Shown here: positions 1-12,521 of the stretch, piece after piece
How positions within the stretch are numbered: position 1 is the first letter of the stretch
Layout: the number at the start of each line of letters is the position of its first letter
Origin: Hydractinia symbiolongicarpus
Lineage: Eukaryota > Cnidaria > Hydrozoa > Anthoathecata > Hydractiniidae
Assembly (NCBI RefSeq): GCF_029227915.1
Contig: NC_079877.1
Location: 30,157,851 to 30,221,850 of the forward strand
Length of the DNA stretch: 64,000 nt
Direction: 5' to 3'
Notes under the pieces: model-generated
Databases searched by the model: none
The model's input: the letters and a program-made list of their open reading frames with translations, nothing else
Told to the model about the DNA's origin: nothing
Made by a program: the position numbers and the translations under genes

Positions 1-199
1 AATTGATGAAAAGTCACGGGACGAATACACTTGCAATGGAATGTGCGGAGCTGGTTGGGTATCAGCGTATTAATTTGCGCCACTTACTTATTTGAATTTT
101 TCATACATTTCGGTCATTTTTACATGTCATCTAGTGCTTAAATACGCGTAAATACTATTTTTTCTGCACGCTCGTCCACATTATGTATTTAAAAAACCG
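1..199 (+). other. Partial short spacer at left edge
   Basis: 3' part of a short spacer, cut by the window edge. It ends in the slot 2 leader directly before the first gene. The slot 1 gene it belongs to lies outside the window. Confidence 0.85.
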
Positions 200-281
200 G
201 TCAGGATGGCCGAGCGGTCTAAGGCGCTGGTTTAAGGCACCAGTCACTTCGGTGGCGCGAGTTCGAATCTCGCTCCTGTCA
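200..281 (+). tRNA. tRNA-Leu-AAG: tRNA-Leu (AAG), slot 2
   Basis: First complete gene of the window. Acceptor is GTCAGGA, so position 2:71 is a U-U mismatch instead of the usual G-U wobble. Other arms follow the consensus. Confidence 0.9.
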
Positions 282-791
282 TCTTATATCGCATGTCCGG
301 AAATGTCCTCGGACAGAGGATATTGATTGCGCTTAAAAACTTCGTCCCCAGAAAGACCCAAATTTTAAAAAAGTATAACTAACAAGTCTTTGTCGCATTG
401 GGGAAAAATGTCACTTGTACCACTTGATTTTGCGGAACATTTCGTTTATTTTCCAAAACAGAGATCTAAAGCGTTTAAACGACAGGAGATTTGGATTTAC
501 AGCTTGTTAAGAGCGATAGTCCAAATGAAACGGTCTTACAGTCATGTTCAACATATTTCTTGATAGTTGCATAATTTTTAACATTTAACCCACAAGAGTA
601 TAATTTTCGGCGTTTCATTATTGTACCCACGCAATGTGAACTTGTCAAAGTTTACTTGTCAAGGGACAGACTTAAGACTTCGGATCTTAGGTTAATTGGT
701 TAGAGCAAAAACCTTTCTGCTAATGTCAGAATAAGCCATTTTTGGTTTACTTGAACTTTTTTGGGACGGGGATTTTATATCTTAAAAAGAA

Positions 792-873
792 AGCAGGATG
801 GCCGAGCGGTCTAAGGCGCTGGTTTTAGGCACCAGTCACTTCGGTGGCGCGAGTTCAAATCTCGCTCCTGTCA
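792..873 (+). tRNA. tRNA-Leu-TAG: tRNA-Leu (TAG), slot 1
   Basis: Acceptor AGCAGGA leaves an A1-C72 mismatch. T-loop TTCAAAT has A57, an allowed purine change that also alters the B box. Confidence 0.85.
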
Positions 874-1259
874 ACTAATCATACATGTCTGCAAAGTACG
901 TCGGACAAAAGTTTTGATTTCCGCTTAACTATTTTTGCCTGGAAAAATGCGCGAACGTTTAAAAAGGATGTATCACAAGTTTCGCTTGCATGCAGGGCGG
1001 GATCGCTAAAACTGCTTGACTGTGCAGGTAATTCCGCCCACAATCAGGCAAAACTCTCTAAATTGATGAAAAGTCACGGGACGAATACACTTGCAATGGA
1101 ATGTGCGGAGCTGGTTGGGTATCAGCGTATTAATTTGCGCCACTTACTTATTTGAATTTTTCATACATTTCGGTCATTTTTACATGTCATCTAGTGCTTA
1201 AATACGCGTAAATACTATTTTTTCTGCACGCTCGTCCACATTATGTATTTAAAAAACCG

Positions 1260-1341
1260 GTCAGGATGGCCGAGCGGTCTAAGGCGCTGGTTTAAGGCAC
1301 CAGTCACTTCGGTGGCGCGAGTTCGAATCTCGCTCCTGTCA
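1260..1341 (+). tRNA. tRNA-Leu-AAG: tRNA-Leu (AAG), slot 2
   Basis: Same as the gene at 200, including the U2-U71 mismatch. The two neighbouring units are close copies. Confidence 0.9.
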
Positions 1342-1851
1342 TCTTATATCGCATGTCCGGAAATGTCCTCGGACAGAGGATATTGATTGCGCTTAAAAAC
1401 TTCGTCCCCAGAAAGACCCAAATTTTAAAAAAGTATAACTAACAAGTCTTTGTCGCATTGGGGAAAAATGTCACTTGTACCACTTGATTTTGCGGAACAT
1501 TTCGTTTATTTTTCAAAACAGAGATCTAAAGCGTTTAAACGACAGGAGATTTGGATTTACAGCTTGTTAAGAGCGATAGTCCAAATGAAACGGTCTTACA
1601 GTCATGTTCAACATTTTTCTTGATAATTGCATAATTTTTAACATTTAACCCACAAGAGTATAATTTTCGGCGTTTCATTATTGTACCCACGCAATGTGAA
1701 CTTGTCAAAGCTTACTTGTCAAGGGACAGACATAGGACTTCGGATCTTAAGTTAATTGGTTAGAGCAAAAACCTTCCTGCTAATGTCAGAATAAGCCATT
1801 TTTGGTTTACTTGTACTTTTTTGGGACGGGGATTTTATATCTTAAAAATGA

Positions 1852-1933
1852 GGCAGGATGGCCGAGCGGTCTAAGGCGCTGGTTTAAGGCACCTGTCACT
1901 TCGGTGGCGCGAGTTCGAATCTCGCTCCTGTCA
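1852..1933 (+). tRNA. tRNA-Leu-AAG: tRNA-Leu (AAG), slot 1/slot 2 hybrid
   Basis: Upstream flank is slot 1 type and downstream flank is slot 2 type, so the short spacer of this unit is missing. ACCTG replaces ACCAG, giving a U28-U42 mismatch in the anticodon stem. Confidence 0.88.
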
Positions 1934-2444
1934 TCTTATATCGCATGACCAGAAATGTCCTCGGACGGAGAATATTGATTACGCTTAAAAACTTCGTCCC
2001 CAGAAAGATGCAAATTTTAGAAAAAGTATAATTAACAAGTCTTTGTCGCATTGGAGAAAAGTGTCACTTGTACCACTTGATTTTGCGGAAAATTTCGTTT
2101 ATTTTTTGAAACAGAGATCTAAAGCGTTTAAACGACAGGAGATTTCGATTTACAGCTTGTTAAGAGCAAAAGTCCGAATGAAACGTTCTTACAGTCATGT
2201 TCAACATTTTTCTTGATAATTGCATAATTTTTAACATTTAACCCACAAGAGTATAATTTTCGGCGTTTCATTATTGTACCCACGCAATGTGAACTTGTCA
2301 AAGCTTACTTGTCAAGGGACAGACTTAGGACTTCGGATCTTAAGTTAATTGGTTAGAGCAAAAACCTTCCTGCTAATGTCAGAATAAGCCATTTTTGGTT
2401 TACTTGAAATTGTTTGGGACGGGGATTTTATATCTTAAAAATGA

Positions 2445-2526
2445 GGCAGGATGGCCGAGCGGTCTAAGGCGCTGGTTTAAGGCACCTGTCACTTCGGTGG
2501 CGCGAGTTCGAATCTCGCTCCTGTCA
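2445..2526 (+). tRNA. tRNA-Leu-AAG: tRNA-Leu (AAG), slot 1
   Basis: AAG sits where TAG is usual. U42 mismatch in the anticodon stem. A T7 terminator run follows in the short spacer. Confidence 0.88.
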
Positions 2527-2911
2527 ACTAATCATACATGTCTGAAAAGTACGTCGGACAAACTTTTTTATTTCCGCTTAACTATTTTGCCTAGAAAAAT
2601 GCGCGAACGTTTAAAAAGGATGTTTCACATGTTTCGCTTGCATGCAGGACGGGATCGCTAAAACTGCTTGACTGTGCAGGAAATTCCGCCCACAATCAGG
2701 AAAAACTCTCTAAATTCATGAAAAGTCACGGGACGAATACACTTGCAATGGAATGTGCAGAGCTGGTTGGGTATCAACGTATTACTTTGCGTCACTTACT
2801 TATTTGAATTTTTCATACATTTCGGTCATTTTTACATGTCATCTAATGCTTAAATACGCGTAAATACTATTTTTTCTGCACGCTCGTTCACATTATGTAT
2901 TTGAAAAACCG

Positions 2912-2993
2912 GGCAGGATGGCCGAGCGGTCTAAGGCGCTGGTTTAAGGCACCAGTCACTTCGGTGGCGCGAGTTCGAATCTCGCTCCTGTCA
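2912..2993 (+). tRNA. tRNA-Leu-AAG: tRNA-Leu (AAG), slot 2
   Basis: Exact consensus. All stems pair apart from the shared G2-U71 wobble, and A and B boxes are intact. Confidence 0.96.
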
Positions 2994-3504
2994 TCCTATA
3001 TCGCATGACCGGAAATGTCCTCGGACGGAGAATATTGTTTACGCTTAAAAACTTCGTCCCCAGAAAGATGCAAATTTTAGAAAAAGTATAATTAACAAGT
3101 CTTTGTCGCATTGGAGAAAAGTGTCACTTGTACCACTTGACTTTGCGGAACATTTCGTTTATTTTTCGAAACAGAGATCTAAAGCGTTTAAACGACAGGA
3201 GATTTGGATTTACAGCTTGTTAAGAGCGATAGTCCGAATGAAACGGTCTTACAGTCATGTTCAACATTTTTCTTGATAATTGCATAATTTTTAACATTTT
3301 ACTCACAAGAGTATAATTTTTGGCGTTTCATTATTGTACCCAAGCAATGTGAACTTGTCAAAGTTTACTTGTCAAGGGACAGACTTAGGACTTCGGATCT
3401 TAGGTTAATTGGTTAGAGCAAAAACCTTCCTGCTAATGTCAGAATAAGCCATTTTTGGTTTACTTGAACTTTTTTGGGACGGGGATTTTATATCTTAAAA
3501 AGAA

Positions 3505-3586
3505 GGCAGGATGGCCGAGCGGTCTAAGGCGCTTGTTTTAGGCACCAGTCACTTCGGTGGCGCGAGTTCAAATCTTGCTCCTGTCA
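3505..3586 (+). tRNA. tRNA-Leu-TAG: tRNA-Leu (TAG), slot 1
   Basis: CTTGT in the anticodon stem gives U29-C41. T-loop has A57 and the T-stem a G51-U63 wobble. Weakened gene. Confidence 0.8.
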
Positions 3587-3971
3587 ACTAATCATACATG
3601 TCTGAAAAGTACGTCGGACAAAAGTTTTGATTTCCGCTTAACTGTTTTGCCTGGAAAAATGCGCGAACGTTTAAAAAGGATGTATCACAAGTTTCGCTTG
3701 CATACAGGAAGGGATCGCTAAAACTGCTTGACTGTGCAGGTAATTCCGCCCACAATCAGGCAAAACTCTCTAAATTGATGAAAAGTCACGGGACGAATAC
3801 ACTTGCAATGGACTGTGCGGAGCTGGTTGAGTATCAACGTATTAATTCGCGTCACTCACTTATTTGAATTTTTCATACATTTCGGTCATTTTTACATGTC
3901 ATCTAGTGCTTAAATACGCGTAAATACTATTTTTTCTGCACGCTCGTCCACATTATGTATTTGAAAAACCG

Positions 3972-4053
3972 GGCAGGATGGCCGAGCGGTCTAAGGCGCT
4001 GGTTTAAGGCACCAGTCACTTCGGTGTCGCGAGTTCGAATCTCGCTCCTGTCA
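3972..4053 (+). tRNA. tRNA-Leu-AAG: tRNA-Leu (AAG), slot 2
   Basis: Consensus except a G to T change just 3' of the variable stem (GGTGTCGCG). Confidence 0.93.
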
Positions 4054-4563
4054 TCTTATATCGCATGTCCGGAAATGTCCTCGGATAGAGGATATTGATT
4101 ACGCTTAAAAACTTCGTCCCCAGAAAGACGCAAATTTTAAAAAAGTATAATTAACAAGTCTTCGTCGCATTGGGGAAAAATGGCACTTGTACCACTTCAT
4201 TTTGCGGAACATTTCGTTTATTTTTCGAAACAGAGATCTAAAGCGTTTAAACGACAAGAGATTTGGATTTACAGCTTGTTAAGAGCGATAGTCCGAATGA
4301 AACCGTCTTACAGTCATGTTCAACATTTTTCTTGACAATTGCATAATTTTTAACATTTAACTCACTAGAGTATAATTTTCGGCGTTTCATTATTGTACCC
4401 ACGCAATGTGAACTTGTCAAAGTTTACTTGTCAAGGGACAGACTTAGGACTTCGGATCTTAGGTTAATTGGTTAGAGCAAAAACCTTTCTGCTAATGTCA
4501 GAATAAGCCATTTTTGGTTTACTTGAACTTTTTTGGGACGGGGATTTTATATCTTAAAAAGAA

Positions 4564-4645
4564 GGCAGGATGGCCGAGCGGTCTAAGCCGCTGGTTTTAG
4601 GCACCAGTCACTTCGGTGGCGCGAGTTCAAATCTCGCTCCTGTCA
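4564..4645 (+). tRNA. tRNA-Leu-TAG: tRNA-Leu (TAG), slot 1
   Basis: CTAAGCCG instead of CTAAGGCG breaks the middle pair of the D-stem (C11-C24). A57 in the T-loop. Confidence 0.82.
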
Positions 4646-5030
4646 ACTAATCATACATGTCTGCAAAGTACGTCGGACAAAAGTTTTGATTTCCGCTTAA
4701 CTATTTTGCCTGGAAAAATGCGCGAACGTTTAAAAAGGATGTATCACAAGTTTCGCTTGTATGCAGGACGGGATCGCTAAAACTGCTTGACTGTGCAGGT
4801 AATTCCGCCCACAATCAGGCAAAACTCTCTAAATTGATGAAAAGTCACGGGACGAATACACTTGCAATGGAATGTGCGGAGCTGGTTGGGTATCAGCGTA
4901 TTAATTTGCGTCACTTACTTATTTGAATTTTTCATACATTTCGGTCATTTTTACATGTCATCTAGTGCTTAAATACGCGTAAATACTAATTTTTCTGCAC
5001 GCTCGTCCACATTATGTATTTGAAAAACCG

Positions 5031-5112
5031 CGCAGGATGGCCGAGGGGTCTAAGGCGCTGGTTTAAGGCACCAGTCACTTCGGTGGCGCGAGTTCGCATC
5101 TCGCTCCTGTCA
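5031..5112 (+). tRNA. tRNA-Leu-AAG: tRNA-Leu (AAG), slot 2, degenerate
   Basis: Acceptor CGCAGGA gives C1-C72. T-loop TTCGCAT loses the invariant A58, also within the B box. D-loop has GAGGGG. Probably impaired. Confidence 0.75.
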
Positions 5113-5622
5113 TCTTATAACGCATGTCCGGAAATGTCCTCGGACAGAGGATATTGATTGCGCTTAAAAACTTTGTCCCCAGAAAGTCGCAAATTTTAAA
5201 AAAGTATAATTAACAAGTCTTTGTCGCATTGGGGAAAAATGTCACTTGTACCACTTGATTTTGCGGAACATTTCGTTTATTTTTCAAAACAGAGATCTAA
5301 AGCGTTTAAACGACAGGAGATTTGGATTTACAGCTTGTTAAGAGCGATAGTCCAAATGAAACGGTCTTACAGTCATGTTCAACATTTTTCTTGATAATTG
5401 CATAATTTTTAACATTTAACCCACAAGAGTATAATTTTCGGCGTTTCATTATTGTACCCACGCAATGTGAACTTGTCAAAGCTTACTTGTCAAGGGACAG
5501 ACATAGGACTTCGGATCTTAGATTAATTGGTTAGAGCAAAAACCTTCCTGCTAATGTCAGAATAAGCCATTTTTGGTTTACTTGTACTTTTTTGGGACGG
5601 GGATTTTATATCTTAAAAATGA

Positions 5623-5704
5623 GGCAGGATGGCCGAGCGGTCTAAGGCGCTGGTTTAAGGCACCTGTCACTTCGGTGGCGCGAGTTCGAATCTCGCTCCT
5701 GTCA
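5623..5704 (+). tRNA. tRNA-Leu-AAG: tRNA-Leu (AAG), slot 1
   Basis: AAG in slot 1 with the U42 mismatch. Otherwise consensus. Confidence 0.88.
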
Positions 5705-6089
5705 ACTAATCATACATGTCTGAAAAGTACGTCGGACACACGTTTTTATTTCCGCTTAACTATTTTGCCTAGAAAAATGCGCGAACGTTTAAAAAGGATG
5801 TTTCACATGTTTTGCTTGCATGCAGGATGGGATCGCTAAAACTGCTTGACTGTGCAAAAAATTCCGCCCACAACCAGGTAAAACTCTCTAAATTGATGGA
5901 AAGTCACGGGACGAATACACTTGCAATGGAATGTGCGGAGCTGGTTGGGTATCAACGTATTAATTCGCGTCACTTACTTATTTGAATTTTTCATACATTT
6001 CGGTCATTTTTACATGTCATCTAGTGCTTAAATACGCGTAAATACTATTTTTTCTGCACGCTCGTCCACATTATGTATTTGAAAAACCG

Positions 6090-6171
6090 GGCAGGATGGC
6101 CGAGCGGTCTAAGGCGCTGGTTTAAGGCACCAGTCACTTCAAGGGCGCGAGTTCCAATCTCGCTCCTGTCA
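6090..6171 (+). tRNA. tRNA-Leu-AAG: tRNA-Leu (AAG), slot 2, variable-arm variant
   Basis: CACTTCAAGGG replaces CACTTCGGTGG, so the variable stem no longer pairs, and T-loop TTCCAAT has a pyrimidine at 57. This variant recurs at 8208, 10324, 11383, 59325, 60384 and 62501. Confidence 0.8.
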
Positions 6172-6680
6172 TCTTATATCGCATGTCCGGATATGTCCTC
6201 GGACAGAGGATATTGATTGCGCTTAAAAACTTCGTCCCCAGAAAGACGCAGATTTTAAAAAAGTATAATTAACAAGTCTTCGTCGCATTGGGGAAAAATG
6301 GCACTTGTACCACTTCATTTTGCGGAACATTTCGTTTATTTTTGAAACAGAGATCTAAAGCGTTTAAACGACAAGAGATTTGGATTTACAGCTTGTTAAG
6401 AGCGATTGTCCGAATGAAACCGTCTTACAGTCATGTTCAACATTTTTCTTGATAATTGCATAATTTTTAACATTTAACCCACAAGAGTATAATTTTCGGC
6501 GTTTCATTATTGTACCCACGCAATGTGAACTTGTCAAAGTTTACTTGTCAAGGAACAGACTTAGGACTTCGGATCTTAGGTTAATTAGTTAGAGCAAAAA
6601 CCTTCCTGCTAATGTCAGAATAAGCCATTTTTGGTTTACTTGAACTTTTTTGGGACGGGGATTTTATATCTTAAAAATAA

Positions 6681-6762
6681 GGCAGGATGGCCGAGCGGTC
6701 TAAGGCGCTGGTTTTAGTCACCAGTCACTTCGGTGGCGCGAATTCCAATCTCGCTCCTGTCA
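6681..6762 (+). tRNA. tRNA-Leu-TAG: tRNA-Leu (TAG), slot 1, degenerate
   Basis: Anticodon loop TTTAGTC has T in place of purine 37. A53 breaks the first T-stem pair and the loop is TTCCAAT, so the B box is damaged. Confidence 0.75.
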
Positions 6763-7147
6763 ACAAATCATACATGTCTGAAAAGTACGTCGGATAAAAG
6801 TTTTTATTTCCGCTTAACTATTTTGCCTGGAAAAATGCGCGAACGTTTAAAAACGATGTATCACAAGTTTCGCTTGCATGCAGGACGGGATCGCTAAAAT
6901 TGCTTGACTGTGCAGGTAATTCCGCCCACAATCAGGCAAAACTCTCTAAATTGATAAAAAGTCACGAGACGAATACACTTGCAATGGAATGTGCGGAGCT
7001 GGTTGGATATCAACGTATTATTTTGCGTCACTTACTTATTTGAATTTTTCATACATTTCGGTCATTTTTACATGTCATCTAATGCTTAAATACGCGTAAA
7101 TACTATTTTTTCTGCACGCTCGTCCACATTATGTATTTGAAAAACCG

Positions 7148-7229
7148 GGCAGGATGGCCGAGCGGTCTAAGGCGCTGGTTTAAGGCACCAGTCACTTCGG
7201 TGGCGCGAGTTCGAATCTCGCTCCTGTCA
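7148..7229 (+). tRNA. tRNA-Leu-AAG: tRNA-Leu (AAG), slot 2
   Basis: Consensus throughout; no mismatches beyond the shared wobble. Confidence 0.96.
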
Positions 7230-7740
7230 TCTTATATCGCATGACCAGAAATGTCCTCGGACGGAGAATATTGATTACGCTTAAAAACTTCGTCCCCAGA
7301 AAGATGCAAATTTTAGAAAAAGTATAATTAACAAGTCTTTGTCGCATTGGAGAAAAGTGTCACTTGTACCACTTGATTTTGCGGAACATTTCGTTTATTT
7401 TTCGAAACAGAGATCTAAAGCGTTTAAACGACAGGAGATTTGGATTTACAGCTTGTTAAGAGCGATAGTCCGAATGAAACGGTCTTACAGTCATGTTCAA
7501 CATTTTTCTTGATAGTTTTATAACTTTTAACATTTAACCCACAAGAGTATAATTTTAGGCGTTCCATTATTGTACCCAGGCAATGTGAACTTGTCAAAGT
7601 TTACTTGTCAAGGGACAGACATAGGACTTCGGATCTTAAGTTAATTGGTTAGAGCAAAAACCTTCCTGCTAATGTCAGAATAAGCCATTTTTGGTTTACT
7701 TGTACTTTTTTGGGACGGGGATTTTATGTCTTAAAAATGA

Positions 7741-7822
7741 GGCAGGATGGCCGAGCGGTCTAAGGCGCTGGTTTAAGGCACCTGTCACTTCGGTGGCGCG
7801 AGTTCGAATCTCGCTCCTGTCA
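7741..7822 (+). tRNA. tRNA-Leu-AAG: tRNA-Leu (AAG), slot 1
   Basis: AAG in slot 1, U42 mismatch. The leader reads TTTATGTC instead of TTTATATC. Confidence 0.88.
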
Positions 7823-8207
7823 ACTAATCATACACGTCTGAAAAGTACGTCGGACAAACGTTTTTATTTCCGCTTTACTATTTTGCCTAGAAAAATGCGC
7901 GAACGTTTAAAAAGGATGTTTCACATGTTTCGCTTGCATGCAGGACGGGATCGCTAAAACTGCTTGACTGTGCAAGAAATTCCGCCCACAATCAGGAAAA
8001 ACTCTCTAAATTCATGAAAAGTCACGGGACGAATACACTTGCAATGGAATGTGCAGAGCTGGTTGGGTATCAACGTATTATTTTGCGTCACTTACTTATT
8101 TGAATTTTTCATACATTTCGGTCATTTTTACATGTCATCTAATGCTTAAATACGCGTAAATACTATTTTTTCTGCACGCTCGTCCACATTATGTATTTGA
8201 AAAACCG

Positions 8208-8289
8208 GGCAGGATGGCCGAGCGGTCTAAGGCGCTGGTTTAAGGCACCAGTCACTTCAAGGGCGCGAGTTCCAATCTCGCTCCTGTCA
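8208..8289 (+). tRNA. tRNA-Leu-AAG: tRNA-Leu (AAG), slot 2, variable-arm variant
   Basis: Carries the unpaired CACTTCAAGGG variable arm and C57, as at 6090. Confidence 0.8.
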
Positions 8290-8798
8290 TCTTATTTCGC
8301 ATGTCCCGATATGTCCTCGGACAGAGGATATTGATTGCGCTTAAAAACTTCGTCCCCAGAAAGACGCAAGTTTTAAAAAAGTATAATTAACAAGTCTTCG
8401 TCGCATTGGGGAAAAATGGCACTTGTACCACTTGATTTTGCGGAGCATTTCGTTTATTTTACGAAACAGAGATCTAAAGCGTTTAAACGACAGGAGATTT
8501 GGATTTACAGCTTGTTAAGAGCGATTGTCCGAATGAAACGGTCTTACAGTCATGTTCAACATTTTTCTTGATAATTGCATAATTTTTAACATTTTACTCA
8601 CAAGAGTATAATTTTCGGCGTTTCATTATTGTACCCACGCAATGTGAACTTGTCAAAGTTTACTTGTCAAGGAACAGACTTAGGACTTCGGATCTTAGGT
8701 TAATTAGTTAGAGCAAAAACCTTCCTGCTAATGTCAGAATAAGCCATTTTTGGTTTACTTGAACTTTTTGGGACGGGGATTTTATATCTTAAAAATGA

Positions 8799-8880
8799 GG
8801 CAGGATGGCCGAGCGGTCTAACGCGCTGGTTTAAGGCACCAGTCACTTCGGTGGCGCGAGTTCGAATCTCGCTCCTGTCA
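8799..8880 (+). tRNA. tRNA-Leu-AAG: tRNA-Leu (AAG), slot 1
   Basis: CTAACGCG breaks the C12-G23 pair of the D-stem. The anticodon stem is fully paired (A42), unlike most AAG genes in slot 1. Confidence 0.87.
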
Positions 8881-9264
8881 ACTAATCATACATGTCTGAA
8901 AAGTACGTCGGACAAACGTTTTTATTTCCGCTTAAGTATTTTGCCTAGAAAAATGCGCGATCGTTTAAAAAGGATGTTTCACATGTTTCGCTTGCATGCA
9001 GGACGGGATCGCTAAAACTGCTTGACTGTGCAGGAAATTCCGCCCACAATCAGGAAAAACTCTCTAAATTCATGAAAAGTCACGGGACGAATACACTTGC
9101 AATGGAATGTGCAGAGCTGGTTGGGTCTCAACGTATTATTTTGCGTCACTTACTTATTTGAATTTTTCATACATTTCGGTCATTTTTACATGTCATCTAG
9201 TGCTTAAATACGCGTAAATACTATTTCTCTGCACGCTCGTCGACATTATGTGTTTGAAAAACCG

Positions 9265-9345
9265 GGCAGGATGGCCGAGCTTCTAAGGCGCTGGTTTAAG
9301 GCACCAGTCACTTCGGTGGCGCGAGTTCGAATCTCGCTCCTGTCA
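9265..9345 (+). tRNA. tRNA-Leu-AAG: tRNA-Leu (AAG), slot 2, D-loop deletion
   Basis: 81 nt. GAGCGGTCT has become GAGCTTCT, so the conserved G18-G19 pair of the D-loop is lost together with one base of the A box. Loss of G18/G19 would break the D-loop/T-loop contact; likely non-functional. Confidence 0.72.
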
Positions 9346-9856
9346 TCTTATATCGCATGACCAGAAATGTCCTCGGACGGAGAATATTGATTACGCTTAA
9401 AAACTTCGTCCCCAGAAAGATGCAAATTTTAGAAAAAGTATAATTAACAAGTCTTTGTCGCATTGGAGAAAAGTGTCACTTGTACCACTTGATTTTGCGG
9501 AAAATTTCGTTTATTTTTTGAAACAGAGATCTAAAGCGTTTAAACGACAGGAGATTTCGATTTACAGCTTGTTAAGAGCGATAGTCCGAATGAAACGTTC
9601 TTACAGTCATGTTCAACATTTTTCTTGATAATTGCATAATTTTTAACATTTAACCCACAAGAGTATAATTTTCGGCATTTCATTATTGTACCCACGCAAT
9701 GTGAACTTGTCAAAGCTTACATGTCAAGGGACAGACTTAGGACTTCGGATCTTAAGTTAATTGGTTAGAGCAAAAACCTTCCTGCTAATGTCAGAATAAG
9801 CCATTTTTGGTTTACTTGAAATTGTTTGGGACGGGGATTTTATGTCTTAAAAATGA

Positions 9857-9938
9857 GGCAGGATGGCCGAGCGGTCTAAGGCGCTGGTTTAAGGCACCTG
9901 TCACTTCGGTGGCGCGAGTTCGAATCTCGCTCCTGTCA
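9857..9938 (+). tRNA. tRNA-Leu-AAG: tRNA-Leu (AAG), slot 1
   Basis: AAG in slot 1, U42 mismatch, TTTATGTC leader. Near-identical to the copy at 10916. Confidence 0.88.
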
Positions 9939-10323
9939 ACTAATCATACATGTCTGAAAAGTACGTCGGACAAACGTTTTTATTTCCGCTTTACTATTTT
10001 GCCTAGAAAAATGCGCGAACGTTTAAAAAGGATGTTTCACATGTTTCGCTTGCATGCAGGACGGGATCGCTAAAACTGCTTGACTGTGCAAGAAATTCCG
10101 CCCACAATCAGGAAAAACTCTCTAAATTCATGAAAAGTCACGGGACGAATACACTTGCAATGGAATGTGCAGAGCTGGTTGGGTATCAACGTATTATTTT
10201 GCGTCACTTACTTATTTGAATTTTTCATACATTTCGGTCATTCTTACATGTCATCTAATGCTTAAATACGCGTAAATACTATTTTTTCTGCACGCTCGTC
10301 CACATTATGTATTTGAAAAACCG

Positions 10324-10405
10324 GGCAGGATGGCCGAGCGGTCTAAGGCGCTGGTTTAAGGCACCAGTCACTTCAAGGGCGCGAGTTCCAATCTCGCTCC
10401 TGTCA
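10324..10405 (+). tRNA. tRNA-Leu-AAG: tRNA-Leu (AAG), slot 2, variable-arm variant
   Basis: Unpaired variable arm CACTTCAAGGG and C57. Confidence 0.8.
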
Positions 10406-10915
10406 TCTTATTTCGCATGTCCGGATATGTCCTCGGACAGAGGATATTGATTGCGCTTAAAAACTTCGTCCCCAGAAAGACGCAGATTTTAAAAAAGTAT
10501 AATTAACAAGTTTTCGTCGCATTGGGGAAAAATGGCACTTGTACCACTTGATTTTGCGGAGCATTTCGTTTATTTTACGAAACAGAGATCTAAAGCGTTT
10601 AAACGACAGGAGATTTGGATTTACAGCTTGTTAAGAGCGATTGTCCGAATGAAACGGTCTTACAGTCATGTTCAACATTTTTCTTGATAATTGCATAATT
10701 TTTAACATTTTACTCACAAGAGTATAATTTTCGGCGTTTCATTATTGTACCCACGCAATGTGAACTTGTCAAAGCTTACATGTCAAGGGACAGACTTAGG
10801 ACTTCGGATCTTAAGTTAATTGGTTAGAGCAAAAACCTTCCTGCTAATGTCAGAATAAGCCATTTTTGGTTTACTTGAAATTGTTTGGGACGGGGATTTT
10901 ATGTCTTAAAAATGA

Positions 10916-10997
10916 GGCAGGATGGCCGAGCGGTCTAAGGCGCTGGTTTAAGGCACCTGTCACTTCGGTGGCGCGAGTTCGAATCTCGCTCCTGTCA
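10916..10997 (+). tRNA. tRNA-Leu-AAG: tRNA-Leu (AAG), slot 1
   Basis: Copy of 9857, including U42 and the altered leader. Confidence 0.88.
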
Positions 10998-11382
10998 ACT
11001 AATCATACATGTCTGAAAAGTACGTCGGACAAACGTTTTTATTTCCGCTTTACTATTTTGCCTAGAAAAATGCGCGAACGTTTAAAAAGGATGTTTCACA
11101 TGTTTCGCTTGCATGCAGGACGGGATCGCTAAAACTGCTTGACTGTGCAAGAAATTCCGCCCACAATCAGGAAAAACTCTCTAAATTCATGAAAAGTCAC
11201 GGGACGAATACACTTGCAATGGAATGTGCAGAGCTGGTTGGGTATCAACGTATTATTTTGCGTCACTTACTTATTTGAATTTTTCATACATTTCGGTCAT
11301 TTTTACATGTCATCTAATGCTTAAATACGCGTAAATACTATTTTTTCTGCACGCTCGTCCACATTATGTATTTGAAAAACCG

Positions 11383-11464
11383 GGCAGGATGGCCGAGCGG
11401 TCTAAGGCGCTGGTTTAAGGCACCAGTCACTTCAAGGGCGCGAGTTCCAATCTCGCTCCTGTCA
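11383..11464 (+). tRNA. tRNA-Leu-AAG: tRNA-Leu (AAG), slot 2, variable-arm variant
   Basis: Unpaired variable arm and C57, as at 10324. Confidence 0.8.
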
Positions 11465-11973
11465 TCTTATTTCGCATGTCCGGATATGTCCTCGGACAGA
11501 GGATATTGATTGCGCTTAAAAACTTCGTCCCCAGAAAGACGCAAGTTTTAAAAAAGTATAATTAACAAGTTTTCGTCGCATTGGGGAAAAATGGCACTTG
11601 TACCACTTGATTTTGCGGAGCATTTTGTTTATTTTACGAAACAGAGATCTAAAGCGTTTAAACGACAGGAGATTTGGATTTACAGCTTGTTAAGAGCGAT
11701 TGTCCGAATGAAATGGTCTTACAGTCATGTTCAACATTTTTCTTGATAATTGCATAATTTTTAACATTTTACTCACAAGAGTATAATTTTCGGCGTTTCA
11801 TTATTGTACCCACGCAATGTGAACTTGTCAAAGTTTACTTGTCAAGGAACAGACTTAGGACTTCGGATCTTAGGTTAATTAGTTAGAGCAAAAACCTTCC
11901 TGCTAATGTCAGAATAAGCCATTTTTGGTTTACTTGAACTTTTTGGGACGGGGATTTTATATCTTAAAAATGA

Positions 11974-12055
11974 GGCAGGATGGCCGAGCGGTCTAACGCG
12001 CTGGTTTAAGGCACCAGTCACTTCGGTGGCGCGAGTTCGAATCTCGCTCCTGTCA
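11974..12055 (+). tRNA. tRNA-Leu-AAG: tRNA-Leu (AAG), slot 1
   Basis: C23 in the D-stem as at 8799, from which it is separated by a 3,175-bp duplication. Confidence 0.87.
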
Positions 12056-12439
12056 ACTAATCATACATGTCTGAAAAGTACGTCGGACAAACGTTTTTAT
12101 TTCCGCTTAAGTATTTTGCCTAGAAAAATGCGCGATCGTTTAAAAAGGATGTTTCACATGTTTCGCTTGCATGCAGGACGGGATCGCTAAAACTGCTTGA
12201 CTGTGCAGGAAATTCCGCCCACAATCAGGAAAAACTCTCTAAATTCATGAAAAGTCACGGGACGAATACACTTGCAATGGAATGTGCAGAGCTGGTTGGG
12301 TCTCAACGTATTATTTTGCGTCACTTACTTATTTGAATTTTTCATACATTTCGGTCATTTTTACATGTCATCTAGTGCTTAAATACGCGTAAATACTATT
12401 TCTCTGCACGCTCGTCGACATTATGTGTTTGAAAAACCG

Positions 12440-12521
12440 GGCAGGATGGCCGAGCGGTCTAAGGCGCTGGTTTAAGGCACCAGTCACTTCGGTGGCGCGA
12501 GTTCGAATCTCGCTCCTGTCA
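12440..12521 (+). tRNA. tRNA-Leu-AAG: tRNA-Leu (AAG), slot 2
   Basis: Consensus. It corresponds in register to the damaged copy at 9265, so the D-loop loss there came after the duplication or was repaired here. Confidence 0.96.
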